Assembly (NCBI GenBank): GCA_964351745.1
Contig: CAYGPI010000027.1
Coordinates: forward strand, 1-27,822
Source: CAYNJF01 sp964351745
Lineage (GTDB): Bacteria > Pseudomonadota > Gammaproteobacteria > Berkiellales > Berkiellaceae
Direction of reading: 5' to 3'
DNA length: 27,822 bases
The first letter of the stretch is position 1, and each line of letters opens with the position of its first letter. Below, in pieces: positions 7,242 to 15,804 of the stretch. Below the pieces are notes generated by a model. It did not search any database and was not told where the DNA came from. It saw nothing but the letters and a program-made list of their open reading frames with translations. The translations under genes were made by a program, and so were the position numbers.

Positions 7242-8531
7242 TTGTTTGAGCGTCCTGAAAGTGGTGAGAAAGCTTTACTTGTTCACATAGATTTTAAACA
7301 ACATATCCAAGCTGATTTGAGAGAGTTTAAAGAACTTTGTCTTGCTGCAGGAGTTGAGATCCATCATGTTGTTAAAGCATCCAGAGATAAGCCAGATGCT
7401 TCGACCTTTATAGGTAAAGGTAAAGTTGAAGAAATTTTAAGCGTCGTAAAGAGCGATTGCATTGAAGTTGTCATTTTTAACCATGATATGTCGCCAGCTC
7501 AAGAAAGAAATTTAGAGAGAAACCTCCAATGCAGAGTCTTGTCTCGCACAGGACTTATCCTAGATATTTTTGCTCAGCGCGCCCGTACTTTTGAAGGAAA
7601 GCTTCAAGTAGAGCTAGCTCAGTTGCAACACCTTTCTACGAGACTTGTTAGAGGTTGGACCCATTTGGAGCGCCAAAAAGGCGGTATCGGCTTAAGAGGG
7701 CCTGGAGAGACACAGTTAGAGACTGATCGCAGGTTATTGCGCTTTAGAATTAAATCGATAACAGAGCGCCTTGAAAAGGTTAAAAAGCAGCGAGAGCAGA
7801 GCCGCCGCAAAAGACAACGCTCAGAGCTCATTACGGTTGCTATAGTTGGCTATACGAACGCAGGTAAGTCCACGGTCTTTAATCGATTGACGGACAGTGA
7901 TGTTTTAGTTGCTAATCAATTATTTGCAACACTTGATCCTACCTTAAGGGGTATGGATATGCCGACAGTCTCTAAAATTGTTTTAGCGGATACCGTCGGG
8001 TTTGTTAGAAATCTTCCGCATGACTTAGTTAACGCTTTTAGAGCAACTTTAGAAGAAACAAGACATGCAGATTTGTTGTTACATGTCGTCGATCGACATG
8101 ATGAAAATTTTGAAGAGACCGTATTAGAAGTTAATAGAGTTCTTGAGGAAATCGGAGCAGATGGTGTCCCACAGTTAGTTCTGTACAACAAGTTAGATTT
8201 GTTGCCAAGTTTCCATGATAAAATTGGCACAGTTGATTTGAACGAGCAAGGCATACCAAAGCAGGTTTGGATTTGCGCTCAGACTGGGGTAGGCTTTGAT
8301 AGCTTGAAACAAGCCATCCAAGATTGCTTGGTCGTTGATATCGTTGAAGGTGCTTTAAATTTATCTTCAACACAAGGCAATATTCGGGCACGAATTTATG
8401 AGTTAGATGGTGTTCTATCAGAGCAGATCCTTGAAGATGGATGGCAACTCAGAGTGAGACTAGCAAAATGGTCTTGGCTCCAACTGTGTCATCAATCTCC
8501 AGGTATTAAAGATGAGCTTATCGCTGATTAG
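7242..8531 (+). CDS. hflX: Ribosome-associated GTPase HflX (TTG start)
   Basis: HflX is an Obg/HflX-family GTPase that splits stalled or stressed 70S ribosomes. An N-terminal glycine-rich HflX domain (about residues 1-190, with STFIGKGKVEEI and LVRGWTHLERQKGGIG) precedes the GTPase domain: G1 GYTNAGKS at 203-210, G3 within DTVGFVRNLPHDLV, and G4 NKLD. The TTG at 7242 is chosen because the protein then starts MFERPESGEKALLVHI, aligning closely with the E. coli start, and because a GGGGG ribosome binding site lies about 7 bases upstream; no ATG is available nearby. The rare start codon may keep its level below that of Hfq and HflK. At 429 residues its length is normal. It is followed directly by hflK. 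Confidence 0.95.
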   Translation: MFERPESGEKALLVHIDFKQHIQADLREFKELCLAAGVEIHHVVKASRDKPDASTFIGKGKVEEILSVVKSDCIEVVIFNHDMSPAQERNLERNLQCRVLSRTGLILDIFAQRARTFEGKLQVELAQLQHLSTRLVRGWTHLERQKGGIGLRGPGETQLETDRRLLRFRIKSITERLEKVKKQREQSRRKRQRSELITVAIVGYTNAGKSTVFNRLTDSDVLVANQLFATLDPTLRGMDMPTVSKIVLADTVGFVRNLPHDLVNAFRATLEETRHADLLLHVVDRHDENFEETVLEVNRVLEEIGADGVPQLVLYNKLDLLPSFHDKIGTVDLNEQGIPKQVWICAQTGVGFDSLKQAIQDCLVVDIVEGALNLSSTQGNIRARIYELDGVLSEQILEDGWQLRVRLAKWSWLQLCHQSPGIKDELIAD

Positions 8532-8542
8532 AGGAAATAATT

Positions 8543-9724
8543 ATGGGCTGGAATGATCCTGGCAATGGTAACAAAAATGGCAATGGTAATAACCCTTGGG
8601 GTAATGACAAAGGGCCACCGGATTTAGATGAAGCTCTGAAGCAGTTACAACGTAAGGTAGCAGGCTTGTTTGGAGGTGGCTCTGGAGGTCAGTTTGACAC
8701 AGGCGGCGGCAAGTCAGGTGGGATGGCTGTTTGGTTCATTGGCATCATTGTGCTAGCTGTGTATGTCTTAAGTGGTATTTATATTGTTCAGCCGTACGAA
8801 GAGGCCGTGATCAAGCGCTTTGGCAAATATGAAAGAACAGAAGGGCCTGGGCCACATTGGACTCCGAGGTTTATTGAGTCGCGGACTATCTTGAATGTTG
8901 AAGAAGTAAGAAACTTTGAAATTCGTGATCAAATGTTGACGAAAGATGAAAATATCATTAAAGCAGCCATTGCGATTCAATATAAAATTCATGACTCAAA
9001 GGCGTATTTATTTAATGTCATAGGACCTGACGTGACGATTTCTCAGGTAGCAGGAAGCGCTTTGCGATCAGTCGTTGGGCAATCCACCTTGAATGAGGTT
9101 TTAACTTCAGGGCGTACAGAAGTCACAAGAAAAATTCGAGAACAAGTTGAGCATACTTTAAATGAGTATGGTGTGGGTCTTATTGTCTCTGATTTAGCGA
9201 TGCAGCGTACAAGTGCCCCTGATGAAGTAAAAGCTTCTTTTGATGATGCGATTAATGCGCAACAAGACGAAGAGCGGTTTAAAAATGAAGCTCAGGCTTA
9301 TGCGAATCAAGAAATACCATTGGCGCGAGGCCAAGCTAAACGTATTTATGAAGAAGCAGAAGCTTACAAGCAGCAGAAAATTTTAGAAGCTAAAGGTCGT
9401 ACTGCCCGTTTTGAGCAATTGTATCCTGAATACAAAAGACAACCTGAAATTTTACGAGATAGGCTGTATATCGATACATTAGAAGAAGTCTATGCTAAAA
9501 CAAATAAAGTGATAGTTGATGTTGATGGTGGTAACAACCTCATGGTATTACCGTTAGATCAAATCACTCGCCAAGGTGTGAAGCTTGCTGATGTGGCATC
9601 TGCTGCAGAGAATTATGCGAAAGCCAATCAATCTTCAAATACGTCTTTGGCAAAAGTAGAAAAATCAAGTCGTGGCGCACGTCCAAGATATGATGATGTT
9701 AATCGTTATTCAGGAAGGGGTTAA
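8543..9724 (+). CDS. hflK: FtsH-protease modulator HflK (SPFH/band 7)
   Basis: HflK forms with HflC the large inner-membrane cage that encloses and restrains the FtsH protease. The cytoplasmic N-terminus (residues 1-60) is the characteristic Gly/Asn-rich segment (PGNGNKNGNGNNPWG). One membrane helix spans about residues 61-82, followed by the periplasmic SPFH/band 7 domain beginning IVQPYEEAVIKRFGKY, then a long charged helix region (about 250-300, ALARGQAKRIYEEAEAYK-like). A hydrophilic Ser/Arg-rich tail ends the protein. The 393-residue length is normal. AGAGGA at 8530-8535 provides the ribosome binding site, and the gene starts 11 bases after hflX. Confidence 0.96.
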   Translation: MGWNDPGNGNKNGNGNNPWGNDKGPPDLDEALKQLQRKVAGLFGGGSGGQFDTGGGKSGGMAVWFIGIIVLAVYVLSGIYIVQPYEEAVIKRFGKYERTEGPGPHWTPRFIESRTILNVEEVRNFEIRDQMLTKDENIIKAAIAIQYKIHDSKAYLFNVIGPDVTISQVAGSALRSVVGQSTLNEVLTSGRTEVTRKIREQVEHTLNEYGVGLIVSDLAMQRTSAPDEVKASFDDAINAQQDEERFKNEAQAYANQEIPLARGQAKRIYEEAEAYKQQKILEAKGRTARFEQLYPEYKRQPEILRDRLYIDTLEEVYAKTNKVIVDVDGGNNLMVLPLDQITRQGVKLADVASAAENYAKANQSSNTSLAKVEKSSRGARPRYDDVNRYSGRG

Positions 9725-9727
9725 GAG

Positions 9728-10639
9728 ATGAATTTTCTAAAGCCAATATCTATGGTCTTCGGACTAGTTTTAGGATTTTTTCTTTTAACTAGTGTCTTCA
9801 CAGTTGATGAAACGCAGCGAGCCATTATTCTGCGTTTAGGTAAAATTCAAACTGATAGCGAAGGTGTGATAAAAGTACTTAATCCAGGGTTGCAGTTTAA
9901 AGTCCCTTTCATTGATTCTGTTCGATATTTCGATAAGCGTATTCATACTTTCGAAATTGAAAAAGCCAGAATCCCGACGAAAGAGAAAAAGGATGCCATG
10001 ATTGATACATTCAATAAATGGCATATTGTCAACTTTGATAAGTTTTATAAAACCACTGGCGGTCAAATTGAAAAAGCTCGCAGACTCTTGCTGCAAAAAA
10101 CAGAGGGTGGCTTGCGCTCAGAAATAGGTCGAAGAAATTTAACCGATGTTGTTTCTGTGGATAGAGAAGTCATCATGGAAAAGATTACGGAAGACGTTAA
10201 TAAAGCAGCCATGTCTTTAGGTATTGAAGTGATTGATACACGTATTGTTCGTGTAGACTTACCGAATGAGGTTAGCGACGCTGTTTTTGGACTGATGAGA
10301 ACAGAGAGGCAAAGAATTGCTGCTGAGCATCGAGCTCAAGGTAATTCAGATGCTGAAGCTATAAGAGCTAATGCAGATGCTCAAGTGACCGTTATTTTAG
10401 CGACGGCTGAGCAGGAAGCAAAATCAGTGAAAGGTGATGGTGATGCTAAAGCAGCTCGTATCTATGAAGCCGCTTATGCGAAGGATCCTGAATTTTTTAG
10501 GTTCTACCGAAGTTTAGAAGCTTACAAAAACACCTTTAGAGATAAAGGAGATACTTTAGTCTTGAAGCCAGATAGCGATTTCTTTAAATACTTCCATAGT
10601 ATTAAGGGAACGCCCGCGAAAAAGAATGATGCAGGTTAA
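9728..10639 (+). CDS. hflC: FtsH-protease modulator HflC (SPFH/band 7)
   Basis: Partner of HflK in the FtsH-regulating membrane complex. An N-terminal membrane helix (about residues 5-25) is followed by a band 7 domain beginning VDETQRAIILRLGKIQ and containing TKEKKDAMIDTFNKWHI and LRSEIGRRNLTDVV. The C-terminal segment includes KDPEFFRFYRSLEAYKNTF and PDSDFFKYF, diagnostic for HflC. At 303 residues it is about 30 shorter than E. coli HflC because it lacks the insertion that the enterobacterial protein carries before the ALGIEVVDVRI segment; this is common outside enterics and is not a defect. It starts 3 bases after hflK stops and is the last gene before a strong terminator. Confidence 0.96.
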   Translation: MNFLKPISMVFGLVLGFFLLTSVFTVDETQRAIILRLGKIQTDSEGVIKVLNPGLQFKVPFIDSVRYFDKRIHTFEIEKARIPTKEKKDAMIDTFNKWHIVNFDKFYKTTGGQIEKARRLLLQKTEGGLRSEIGRRNLTDVVSVDREVIMEKITEDVNKAAMSLGIEVIDTRIVRVDLPNEVSDAVFGLMRTERQRIAAEHRAQGNSDAEAIRANADAQVTVILATAEQEAKSVKGDGDAKAARIYEAAYAKDPEFFRFYRSLEAYKNTFRDKGDTLVLKPDSDFFKYFHSIKGTPAKKNDAG

Positions 10640-10650
10640 GTAGAAAAAAA

Positions 10651-10684
10651 AGAGAAAAACCGGGCCTTGCCCGGCTTTTTTCTT
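10651..10684 (+). terminator. Rho-independent terminator after hflC
   Basis: Stem CCGGGC (10660-10665), loop CTT, stem GCCCGG (10669-10674), followed by C and TTTTTTC. An A-rich run before the stem (10651-10659) pairs partly with the T-run, so it may also act in reverse. It closes the hfq-hflX-hflK-hflC transcript 12 bases after hflC. Confidence 0.9.
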
Positions 10685-10697
10685 TAAGGGAGCGCAG

Positions 10698-10892
10698 ATG
10701 TTGATTGAGTGGCATGATTTTTTAGCAGCATTTGCTCTGTTTTTAGTTTTTGAAGGAGCCCTGCCATTTGTTTCGCCTAGAAGTTGGCGACAACTAGCTC
10801 TTGTGATGGTGAATCAATCCGATCGCAGTTTAAGAACTATGGCGCTTGTGATCATGTTGATGGGTGTTTTCTTATTATATTTAATTCAATAG
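10698..10892 (+). CDS. yjeT: DUF2065 family small inner-membrane protein (YjeT-like)
   Basis: A 64-residue protein with two membrane helices (about 8-25 and 45-63) separated by a short basic loop. The FLVFEGALPFVSPRSWRQL segment and its position between hflC and purA match the DUF2065/YjeT family, which is regularly found exactly here in gammaproteobacteria. The function of the family is unknown. An AAGGGAG ribosome binding site lies just before the ATG at 10698. It follows the hflC terminator directly and purA begins 8 bases downstream, so it may be translated from read-through or from a weak local promoter that I could not define. Confidence 0.85.
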   Translation: MLIEWHDFLAAFALFLVFEGALPFVSPRSWRQLALVMVNQSDRSLRTMALVIMLMGVFLLYLIQ

Positions 10893-10900
10893 GCAAAGGT

Positions 10901-12223
10901 ATGGGAAAGAACATTGTCATTTTAGGTAGCCAGTGGGGCGACGAAGGGAAGGGGAAGATTGTCGATCTATTAACGCCCCAGGCTGATGCAGTCGTTCGTT
11001 ACCAGGGAGGCCATAATGCAGGGCATACCTTGGTTTTGAATGGTAAAAAAACAGTATTGCATCTCATCCCTTCTGGCATTTTGCATCCTAAAGTTCAATG
11101 TTTTATTGGTCAAGGTGTTGTTATTTCACCTAAAGCTTTGCTTATGGAAATATCTGAGCTTGAAAAGCAAGGTGTTGAGGTTAAAAAAGCATTAAAAATA
11201 AGCTCTGGAGCACCATTGATCCTTCCTTTTCATATTGCCTTAGATCAAGCACAGGAAAAAGCAAAAGGTAAGCAAGCCATAGGCACCACAGGTCGAGGTA
11301 TTGGCCCTGCTTACGAAGATAAGATTGCGAGACGCGGTTTGCGAGTATGCGATTTAGAAGATATGGATGTGTTCAAAGAAAAAGTCAAAGCTTTACTTGA
11401 ATACTATAATGTTATCTTAACTCAATATTACCAAAGCCAGCCTGTTGATTTAGAGCAGGTCATGTTGGAAATTGAAGAAACAAGAGATTTATTACTTAGC
11501 CTAGCCTGTGATACTCGAATTGCTTTGCATGAGATACGAGTCAAAGGTGGCCATATTATTTTTGAGGGTGCCCAAGGCGCCATGTTGGACATTGACCATG
11601 GTACCTATCCATTTGTCACATCATCAAATACAACGGCCGGTGGTGTTGCCGGTGGTGCAGGTTTTGGCCCTAAATTTTTAGATGAAATTGTAGGTGTTAC
11701 AAAAGCTTATTGCACTCGAGTTGGTAGCGGTCCTTTTCCAACAGAGCTCCACGATCAAGCAGGAGAACAACTAGCAAAGATTGGCAGAGAGGTTGGCGCG
11801 ACAACTGGCCGACCAAGGCGTTGCGGTTGGTTTGATGTTTGCTTAATGAGGCGCTCGCAAGAGATTAATAGCTTAACGAGTCTTGCTATCACGAAGTTAG
11901 ATGTCTTGGATAGTTTTGAGGCTATTAAAATTTGCACCGCTTATGAACTAGATGGTAAAAAAATTGATTATCCTCCTGTTCAAAGCGAAGCTTTTGCACG
12001 TTGTACCCCAATTTATGAAACGTTACCTGGATGGCAATCGCCAACAAAAGGGGCCACACAGTGGAAGCAATTACCCGAACTAGCTCAGCAATATTTGAAA
12101 AGGTTATCGGAGCTGGTTGGTTTGCCAATCAGTTTAGTTTCAACAGGGCCTGATAGAGCAGAGACTATGATTGTTAATCAAGATGTTTTGCTTTGTGAAA
12201 AAATATTAGACACAGCAGTGTGA
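10901..12223 (+). CDS. purA: Adenylosuccinate synthetase
   Basis: PurA joins IMP and aspartate with GTP to form adenylosuccinate, the committed step to AMP. The ATG at 10901 gives the canonical start MGKNIVILGSQWGDEGKGKI with the GTP-binding loop GDEGKGK; the frame is open further upstream, back to 10784, but that overlaps the preceding small gene and is not family-like. Further motifs are GGHNAGHT, TTGRGIGPAYEDK, the FEGAQGAMLDIDHGTYPFVTSSN block, and RPRRCGWFD near residue 305. The length of 440 residues is standard. AAAGG at 10895-10899 is the ribosome binding site. In E. coli nsrR lies between purA and rnr; here rnr follows directly after 35 bases. Confidence 0.97.
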   Translation: MGKNIVILGSQWGDEGKGKIVDLLTPQADAVVRYQGGHNAGHTLVLNGKKTVLHLIPSGILHPKVQCFIGQGVVISPKALLMEISELEKQGVEVKKALKISSGAPLILPFHIALDQAQEKAKGKQAIGTTGRGIGPAYEDKIARRGLRVCDLEDMDVFKEKVKALLEYYNVILTQYYQSQPVDLEQVMLEIEETRDLLLSLACDTRIALHEIRVKGGHIIFEGAQGAMLDIDHGTYPFVTSSNTTAGGVAGGAGFGPKFLDEIVGVTKAYCTRVGSGPFPTELHDQAGEQLAKIGREVGATTGRPRRCGWFDVCLMRRSQEINSLTSLAITKLDVLDSFEAIKICTAYELDGKKIDYPPVQSEAFARCTPIYETLPGWQSPTKGATQWKQLPELAQQYLKRLSELVGLPISLVSTGPDRAETMIVNQDVLLCEKILDTAV

Positions 12224-12258
12224 TGTTAAGTCATTATATAAAAAATTTATGAGAGATT

Positions 12259-14535
12259 ATGTCAAAAAAGAAATTATTAAATAAAAAAGATCCCTTTCAT
12301 GAGCGCGAATCAAAGCGTTATGAAAACCCAATACCAAGTAGAGAGTTTATTTTAGAGCTTCTTGTGAAAGAAGGCGTCGCTTTAAAGCGTAGCAAAATCG
12401 CAAAAATATTTAACCTGACAGAGGAAGAGCCTTTGGAAGCCTTGCGCAGAAGGTTAATCGCTATGGTTAGGGATTGCCAAATTGCGAAAGTGGATAATGG
12501 GTATGCGGCTTTAACTTTATTTCATGAGCAAGTGGGTCCTCTTCATATAGAAAAGGATGGCTTTGGGACTGTGAGCGGCCCTGAGTATACCGTCAAAATT
12601 TCACCTAGAGACATTCGGGGGTATTATGATGGTGATATCCTTCAGGTGAGAACACTTCGCTATGACAGCTCAGGCCAGGCTTTTGGTTCTGTTGAGAAAA
12701 TTGTTACAGCTAAAAAAGTCCAAATTGTTGGACGGTTCTTTAAAGAAAAAGATTTATGCTTTGCGATGCCTTTAGGGCGTCGCTATATGCAAGATATTCA
12801 TATTCCTAAGGAAAAAACTAAAAAGGCATTGGAAGGGAATATTGTTCAAGTTGAAATTATTCGTGGAGACAATGTTAGGTTACCTATATCTGGACAAGTC
12901 ATCCATGTACTCGGTGATCCTGAGCGAGAAGGGATTGAAATTGATATCGCTATAGCAAAATTTCAATTGCCAAATACTTGGCCAAAGGGCGTCGTTAAAG
13001 ACGCCAGTGCTTGGGGCAAGAGTATTCCAAAGACAGAGATTTCTAAACGGGAAGACTTGCGCGATTTGCCTTTGGTGACGATTGACGGAGAAGATGCCAA
13101 GGATTTTGATGATGCTGTTTATGCCGAAAAGAAAAAATCGGGTGGATGGCGTTTGGTTGTCGCTATCGCTGATGTAAGTCATTATGTTAAACCAAATTCC
13201 TTACTAGATACAGAAGCTGAGAAGCGAGGCAACTCAGTCTACTTCCCTGGCTCTGTGATTCCGATGTTGCCTGCCCAATTATCAAATGGCCTATGCTCTC
13301 TAAATCCCAAAGAAGATAGGCTTGCTCTGGTTTGCGACATGTCCATTTCATCAAAGGGGCTTGTGACTCGCTCGAAGTTTTATCCTGCGACGATTCGCTC
13401 ACACGCGAGGTTGACGTATAGCCTTGTGGCAAAGATGATAGATGGTGATGGGCGATCTCAAAAGAAATTTGCGAATGTTTACCCTCATCTCATCGAGCTA
13501 CATGCTTTATTTGAAGCCTTAGAGCAAGCTAGAAAAGAGCGAGGGGCTATTGATTTCGACACGGTTGAAACTCAAATCATGTTTGATGAAGCAGGTAAAA
13601 TAGCTTGTATTTTACCAACTGAGCGTAATGTTGCTCATAAGATGATTGAGGAGTGTATGCTTTCAGCGAATGTTTGTGCTGCAAAATTGCTCAAACGTCA
13701 TCAAGTGCCAACTTTATATCGGGTACATCCAGCTCCTCAAGAAGACAAATTAAATGCGTTGCATGACTTTATTAAAGAGTTAGGTTTGAACTTAAGAGGC
13801 GCAGATACACCAACGCCTAAAGATTACGCCAATTTAATTAAGTCATTAGAAGGGCGTGAAGATCAAAGCATCGTTCAAACAGTTATTTTAAGATCCATGT
13901 CACAAGCTCAATATGCCACAAGTCACGAAGGACATTTTGGGTTGGCTTATAAGCACTACGCTCACTTTACATCACCTATTCGACGATATCCTGATTTGAT
14001 TGTTCATCGCCAGATTAAAGCGATCTGCTCTGAAAGCAACGTCGACAAGGATGGTTGGGGTGCGAGACTTGAAACATTAGGCCCTCATTGCTCAATGACA
14101 GAGCGCCGTGCTGATGAAGCAACAAGAGACGCGACCATGGCGTTGAAGTGTCATTACATGGCGGACAAGATAGGAGAGTCTTTTGTTGGTAAAGTGACTG
14201 CTGTGACTTCTTTTGGTTTGTTTGTTGAGCTTCAAGAATGTTTTGTTGACGGTTTGGTTCATGTGGCCTCTTTGGGGGATGATTATTTCTACTATGAGCC
14301 TTTTAAACACCGGATGATTGGTGAGCGTACCGGAAAAATTTTCCAACTTGGGGATACTTTGGGTGTTCGTTTAACGCGAGTCGATGTTGAAGATAAAAAA
14401 ATTGATCTAGAAATTCTTGATAAAGTGACAGGTGGGAATAAAGAATCTGGTGAGAAACGTCCAGGTAGAAATAAGGGCCCCAAAAAGGGTGGGAAGCCTA
14501 AGAAAAGTCGTCGTCGTAGGTCTAAAAAAGAATGA
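12259..14535 (+). CDS. rnr: Ribonuclease R
   Basis: RNase R is a processive 3'-to-5' exoribonuclease of the RNase II family that degrades structured RNA and takes part in rRNA and tmRNA quality control. In order: an N-terminal helix-turn-helix/basic region (residues about 15-90), cold-shock domains, and the RNB catalytic domain with the acidic cluster in TIDGEDAKDFDDAV (D276, D282, D284, D285). The TSPIRRYPDLIVHR motif follows. An S1 domain (about 638-720, GESFVGKVTAVTSFGLFVEL) and a strongly Lys/Arg-rich tail (GKPKKSRRRRSKK) finish the protein. At 758 residues it is slightly shorter than the E. coli enzyme (about 813), mostly in the tail. Its stop codon overlaps the rlmB start (ATGA), so the two are translationally coupled. 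Confidence 0.97.
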   Translation: MSKKKLLNKKDPFHERESKRYENPIPSREFILELLVKEGVALKRSKIAKIFNLTEEEPLEALRRRLIAMVRDCQIAKVDNGYAALTLFHEQVGPLHIEKDGFGTVSGPEYTVKISPRDIRGYYDGDILQVRTLRYDSSGQAFGSVEKIVTAKKVQIVGRFFKEKDLCFAMPLGRRYMQDIHIPKEKTKKALEGNIVQVEIIRGDNVRLPISGQVIHVLGDPEREGIEIDIAIAKFQLPNTWPKGVVKDASAWGKSIPKTEISKREDLRDLPLVTIDGEDAKDFDDAVYAEKKKSGGWRLVVAIADVSHYVKPNSLLDTEAEKRGNSVYFPGSVIPMLPAQLSNGLCSLNPKEDRLALVCDMSISSKGLVTRSKFYPATIRSHARLTYSLVAKMIDGDGRSQKKFANVYPHLIELHALFEALEQARKERGAIDFDTVETQIMFDEAGKIACILPTERNVAHKMIEECMLSANVCAAKLLKRHQVPTLYRVHPAPQEDKLNALHDFIKELGLNLRGADTPTPKDYANLIKSLEGREDQSIVQTVILRSMSQAQYATSHEGHFGLAYKHYAHFTSPIRRYPDLIVHRQIKAICSESNVDKDGWGARLETLGPHCSMTERRADEATRDATMALKCHYMADKIGESFVGKVTAVTSFGLFVELQECFVDGLVHVASLGDDYFYYEPFKHRMIGERTGKIFQLGDTLGVRLTRVDVEDKKIDLEILDKVTGGNKESGEKRPGRNKGPKKGGKPKKSRRRRSKKE

Positions 14536-15275
14536 GTACAAAAGACGAATGCGTATGGGGCATCCATGTTGTCACGCAGATTATGGAAGTGTGCCCACAC
14601 ACCATTGTTCAGGTCTATCTAGAAGAAAGCTCTTTGGTTAAATTTCACGATTTAACGCTTGAGCTTGAACGTCACCAGATTGCTTTTGAAGTTTGCTCTA
14701 AAAAGCTCTTGGACAAAAAGACGAAAGATAGTCCTCATCAGGGCATTGTTGCGTATGTTACGCCAGAAAAGGCTTTAAATGAAGGCGCTTTGTTAGATTT
14801 AATAGAGTCTAAAAAAAATCCTTTGATTGTTATTTTGGATGAAGTCCAAGATCCTCATAATTTAGGGGCAGTCTTGCGCAGTGCTTGCGCTTTTAAAGTG
14901 GATGCTGTGGTTTCCACGCTGAAGAACGCTAGTCCCTTAACATCGGTAGCAAGAAAGTCTGCTTCAGGTGGCGACTTGATGGTGCCTTATGTGCAGGTCA
15001 CCAATTTATCTCGTTGTATTCAATCTATGCAAAAATTAGGGGTTTGGATTATTGGTACGGATCTCAATGATTCGGCAAAACCGATAGCAGAGCATGATTT
15101 GAAAGGGCCGATTGCTATTGTGATGGGCTCTGAAGGAAAGGGGCTTCGCCAGAAGACGAAAAGCTACTGTGACTACACGGCTTTTATTCCCATGAGCAAA
15201 TCCATGGAAAGTTTGAACGTTTCTGTAGCCTGTGGCATTTGCCTCTATGAGGTGTATCGCCAAAGGTCTCAATAA
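14532..15275 (+). CDS. rlmB: 23S rRNA (guanosine-2'-O)-methyltransferase RlmB
   Basis: SPOUT methyltransferase that 2'-O-methylates G2251 in the 23S rRNA P-loop. The N-terminal substrate-binding domain starts with the family-typical VWGIHVVTQIME. The SpoU domain shows motif 1 DPHNLGAVLRSA (N110, R116), motif 2 VMGSEGKGLR (about 197-206) and motif 3 IPMSKSMESLNVSVACGI (about 219-236), which together form the trefoil-knot SAM site. The length of 247 residues is normal. It overlaps the rnr stop by four bases, reproducing the rnr-rlmB pair of E. coli. No strong terminator follows; the next operon has its own promoter about 40 bases downstream. Confidence 0.95.
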   Translation: MSTKDECVWGIHVVTQIMEVCPHTIVQVYLEESSLVKFHDLTLELERHQIAFEVCSKKLLDKKTKDSPHQGIVAYVTPEKALNEGALLDLIESKKNPLIVILDEVQDPHNLGAVLRSACAFKVDAVVSTLKNASPLTSVARKSASGGDLMVPYVQVTNLSRCIQSMQKLGVWIIGTDLNDSAKPIAEHDLKGPIAIVMGSEGKGLRQKTKSYCDYTAFIPMSKSMESLNVSVACGICLYEVYRQRSQ

Positions 15276-15310
15276 GACCTTTGATTAGAATTAGAAATCT
15301 AACATTTTGC

Positions 15311-15339
15311 TTGTGTGCGAGGTATGGCTCAACTATAAT
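15311..15339 (+). promoter_or_regulatory. Probable promoter of the rpsF operon
   Basis: A perfect -10 hexamer TATAAT (15334-15339) is preceded, after 17 bases, by TTGTGT (15311-15316). Transcription from it would start near 15346 and produce a leader of about 97 bases before rpsF. Confidence 0.6.
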
Positions 15340-15345
15340 GAGTCC

Positions 15346-15442
15346 CCTTGGCTATATGAGCCAATGAAGTTATTTATACAACTTCTCCTTGTTCCATAAC
15401 AATTAAGTTGTGGAGCTGTATAAACCGTAGGGAGTAAAAACT
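15346..15442 (+). promoter_or_regulatory. Structured rpsF leader, candidate S6:S18 autoregulatory element
   Basis: The leader contains a hairpin TTGGCT/AGCCAA (15348-15353 with 15359-15364) and a larger structure: TTTATACA (15373-15380) pairs perfectly with TGTATAAA (15417-15424), ACTT (15381-15384) can pair with AAGT (15405-15408), and TTGTT/AACAA (15389-15393 with 15398-15402) closes a CCAT loop. CCG follows at 15425-15427 and the ribosome binding site AGGGAG is at 15429-15434. Bacterial rpsF-rpsR operons are known to be controlled by binding of the S6:S18 complex to a leader with a CCG-containing motif. The position and structure fit, but I could not align it to the known consensus. Confidence 0.4.
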
Positions 15443-15790
15443 ATGCGTCATTACGAAATTGTATTACTTGTCCATCCGGACCAATCAGAGCAAGTGCCTC
15501 AAATGCTTGAGCGTTATCAATCGATAATTGATAGCACAAGTGGTAAAACACATCGCTCTGAAGATTGGGGCCGTAGACAAATTGCGTATCCAATTAACAA
15601 AATCCACAAAGCCCATTACGTGATGTTAAACATCGAATGTAATTTGGATGCTTTAGCTCAGCTTAAACATGCTTTTAAGTATAATGATTCGATTTTAAGA
15701 GATCTTATCTTATTACGTAAAGAAGCCATAACTGATGTATCGGTTATGCTTAAGCCTGAAGATGATAAAGCAAGTGAACAAGCAGCATAA
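15443..15790 (+). CDS. rpsF: 30S ribosomal protein S6
   Basis: S6 is a component of the 30S platform that binds 16S rRNA as a heterodimer with S18. The 115-residue product starts MRHYEIVLLVHPDQSEQVP and contains RRQIAYPINKIHKAHYVMLN and the FKYNDSILRDLIL segment, all typical. The C-terminal tail is short and acidic (EDDKASEQAA), a position where some species add glutamates. The ribosome binding site AGGGAG is 8 bases before the ATG. It is first in the rpsF-rpsR-rplI operon and has a structured leader. priB, which sits between rpsF and rpsR in enterics, is absent. Confidence 0.97.
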   Translation: MRHYEIVLLVHPDQSEQVPQMLERYQSIIDSTSGKTHRSEDWGRRQIAYPINKIHKAHYVMLNIECNLDALAQLKHAFKYNDSILRDLILLRKEAITDVSVMLKPEDDKASEQAA

Positions 15791-15804
15791 TATAGGGGGT
15801 TAAC

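Noticed and set aside
10784..10900. Upstream extension of purA overlapping the YjeT-like gene
   Set aside because: The extension is not similar to PurA and is out of frame with a well-supported small gene; the ATG at 10901 gives the canonical N-terminus.
14292..14600. Antisense open frame across the rnr/rlmB junction
   Set aside because: Its Arg/Phe/Leu/Pro-rich product mirrors the Lys/Arg-rich RNase R tail; no start signal or conservation pattern.
15311..15319. TTGTGTGCG shared by the rpsF promoter region and the region before the Com1-like gene (22778-22786)
   Set aside because: The nine bases sit at different distances from the two TATAAT elements, so a common regulator site is not supported; likely chance.
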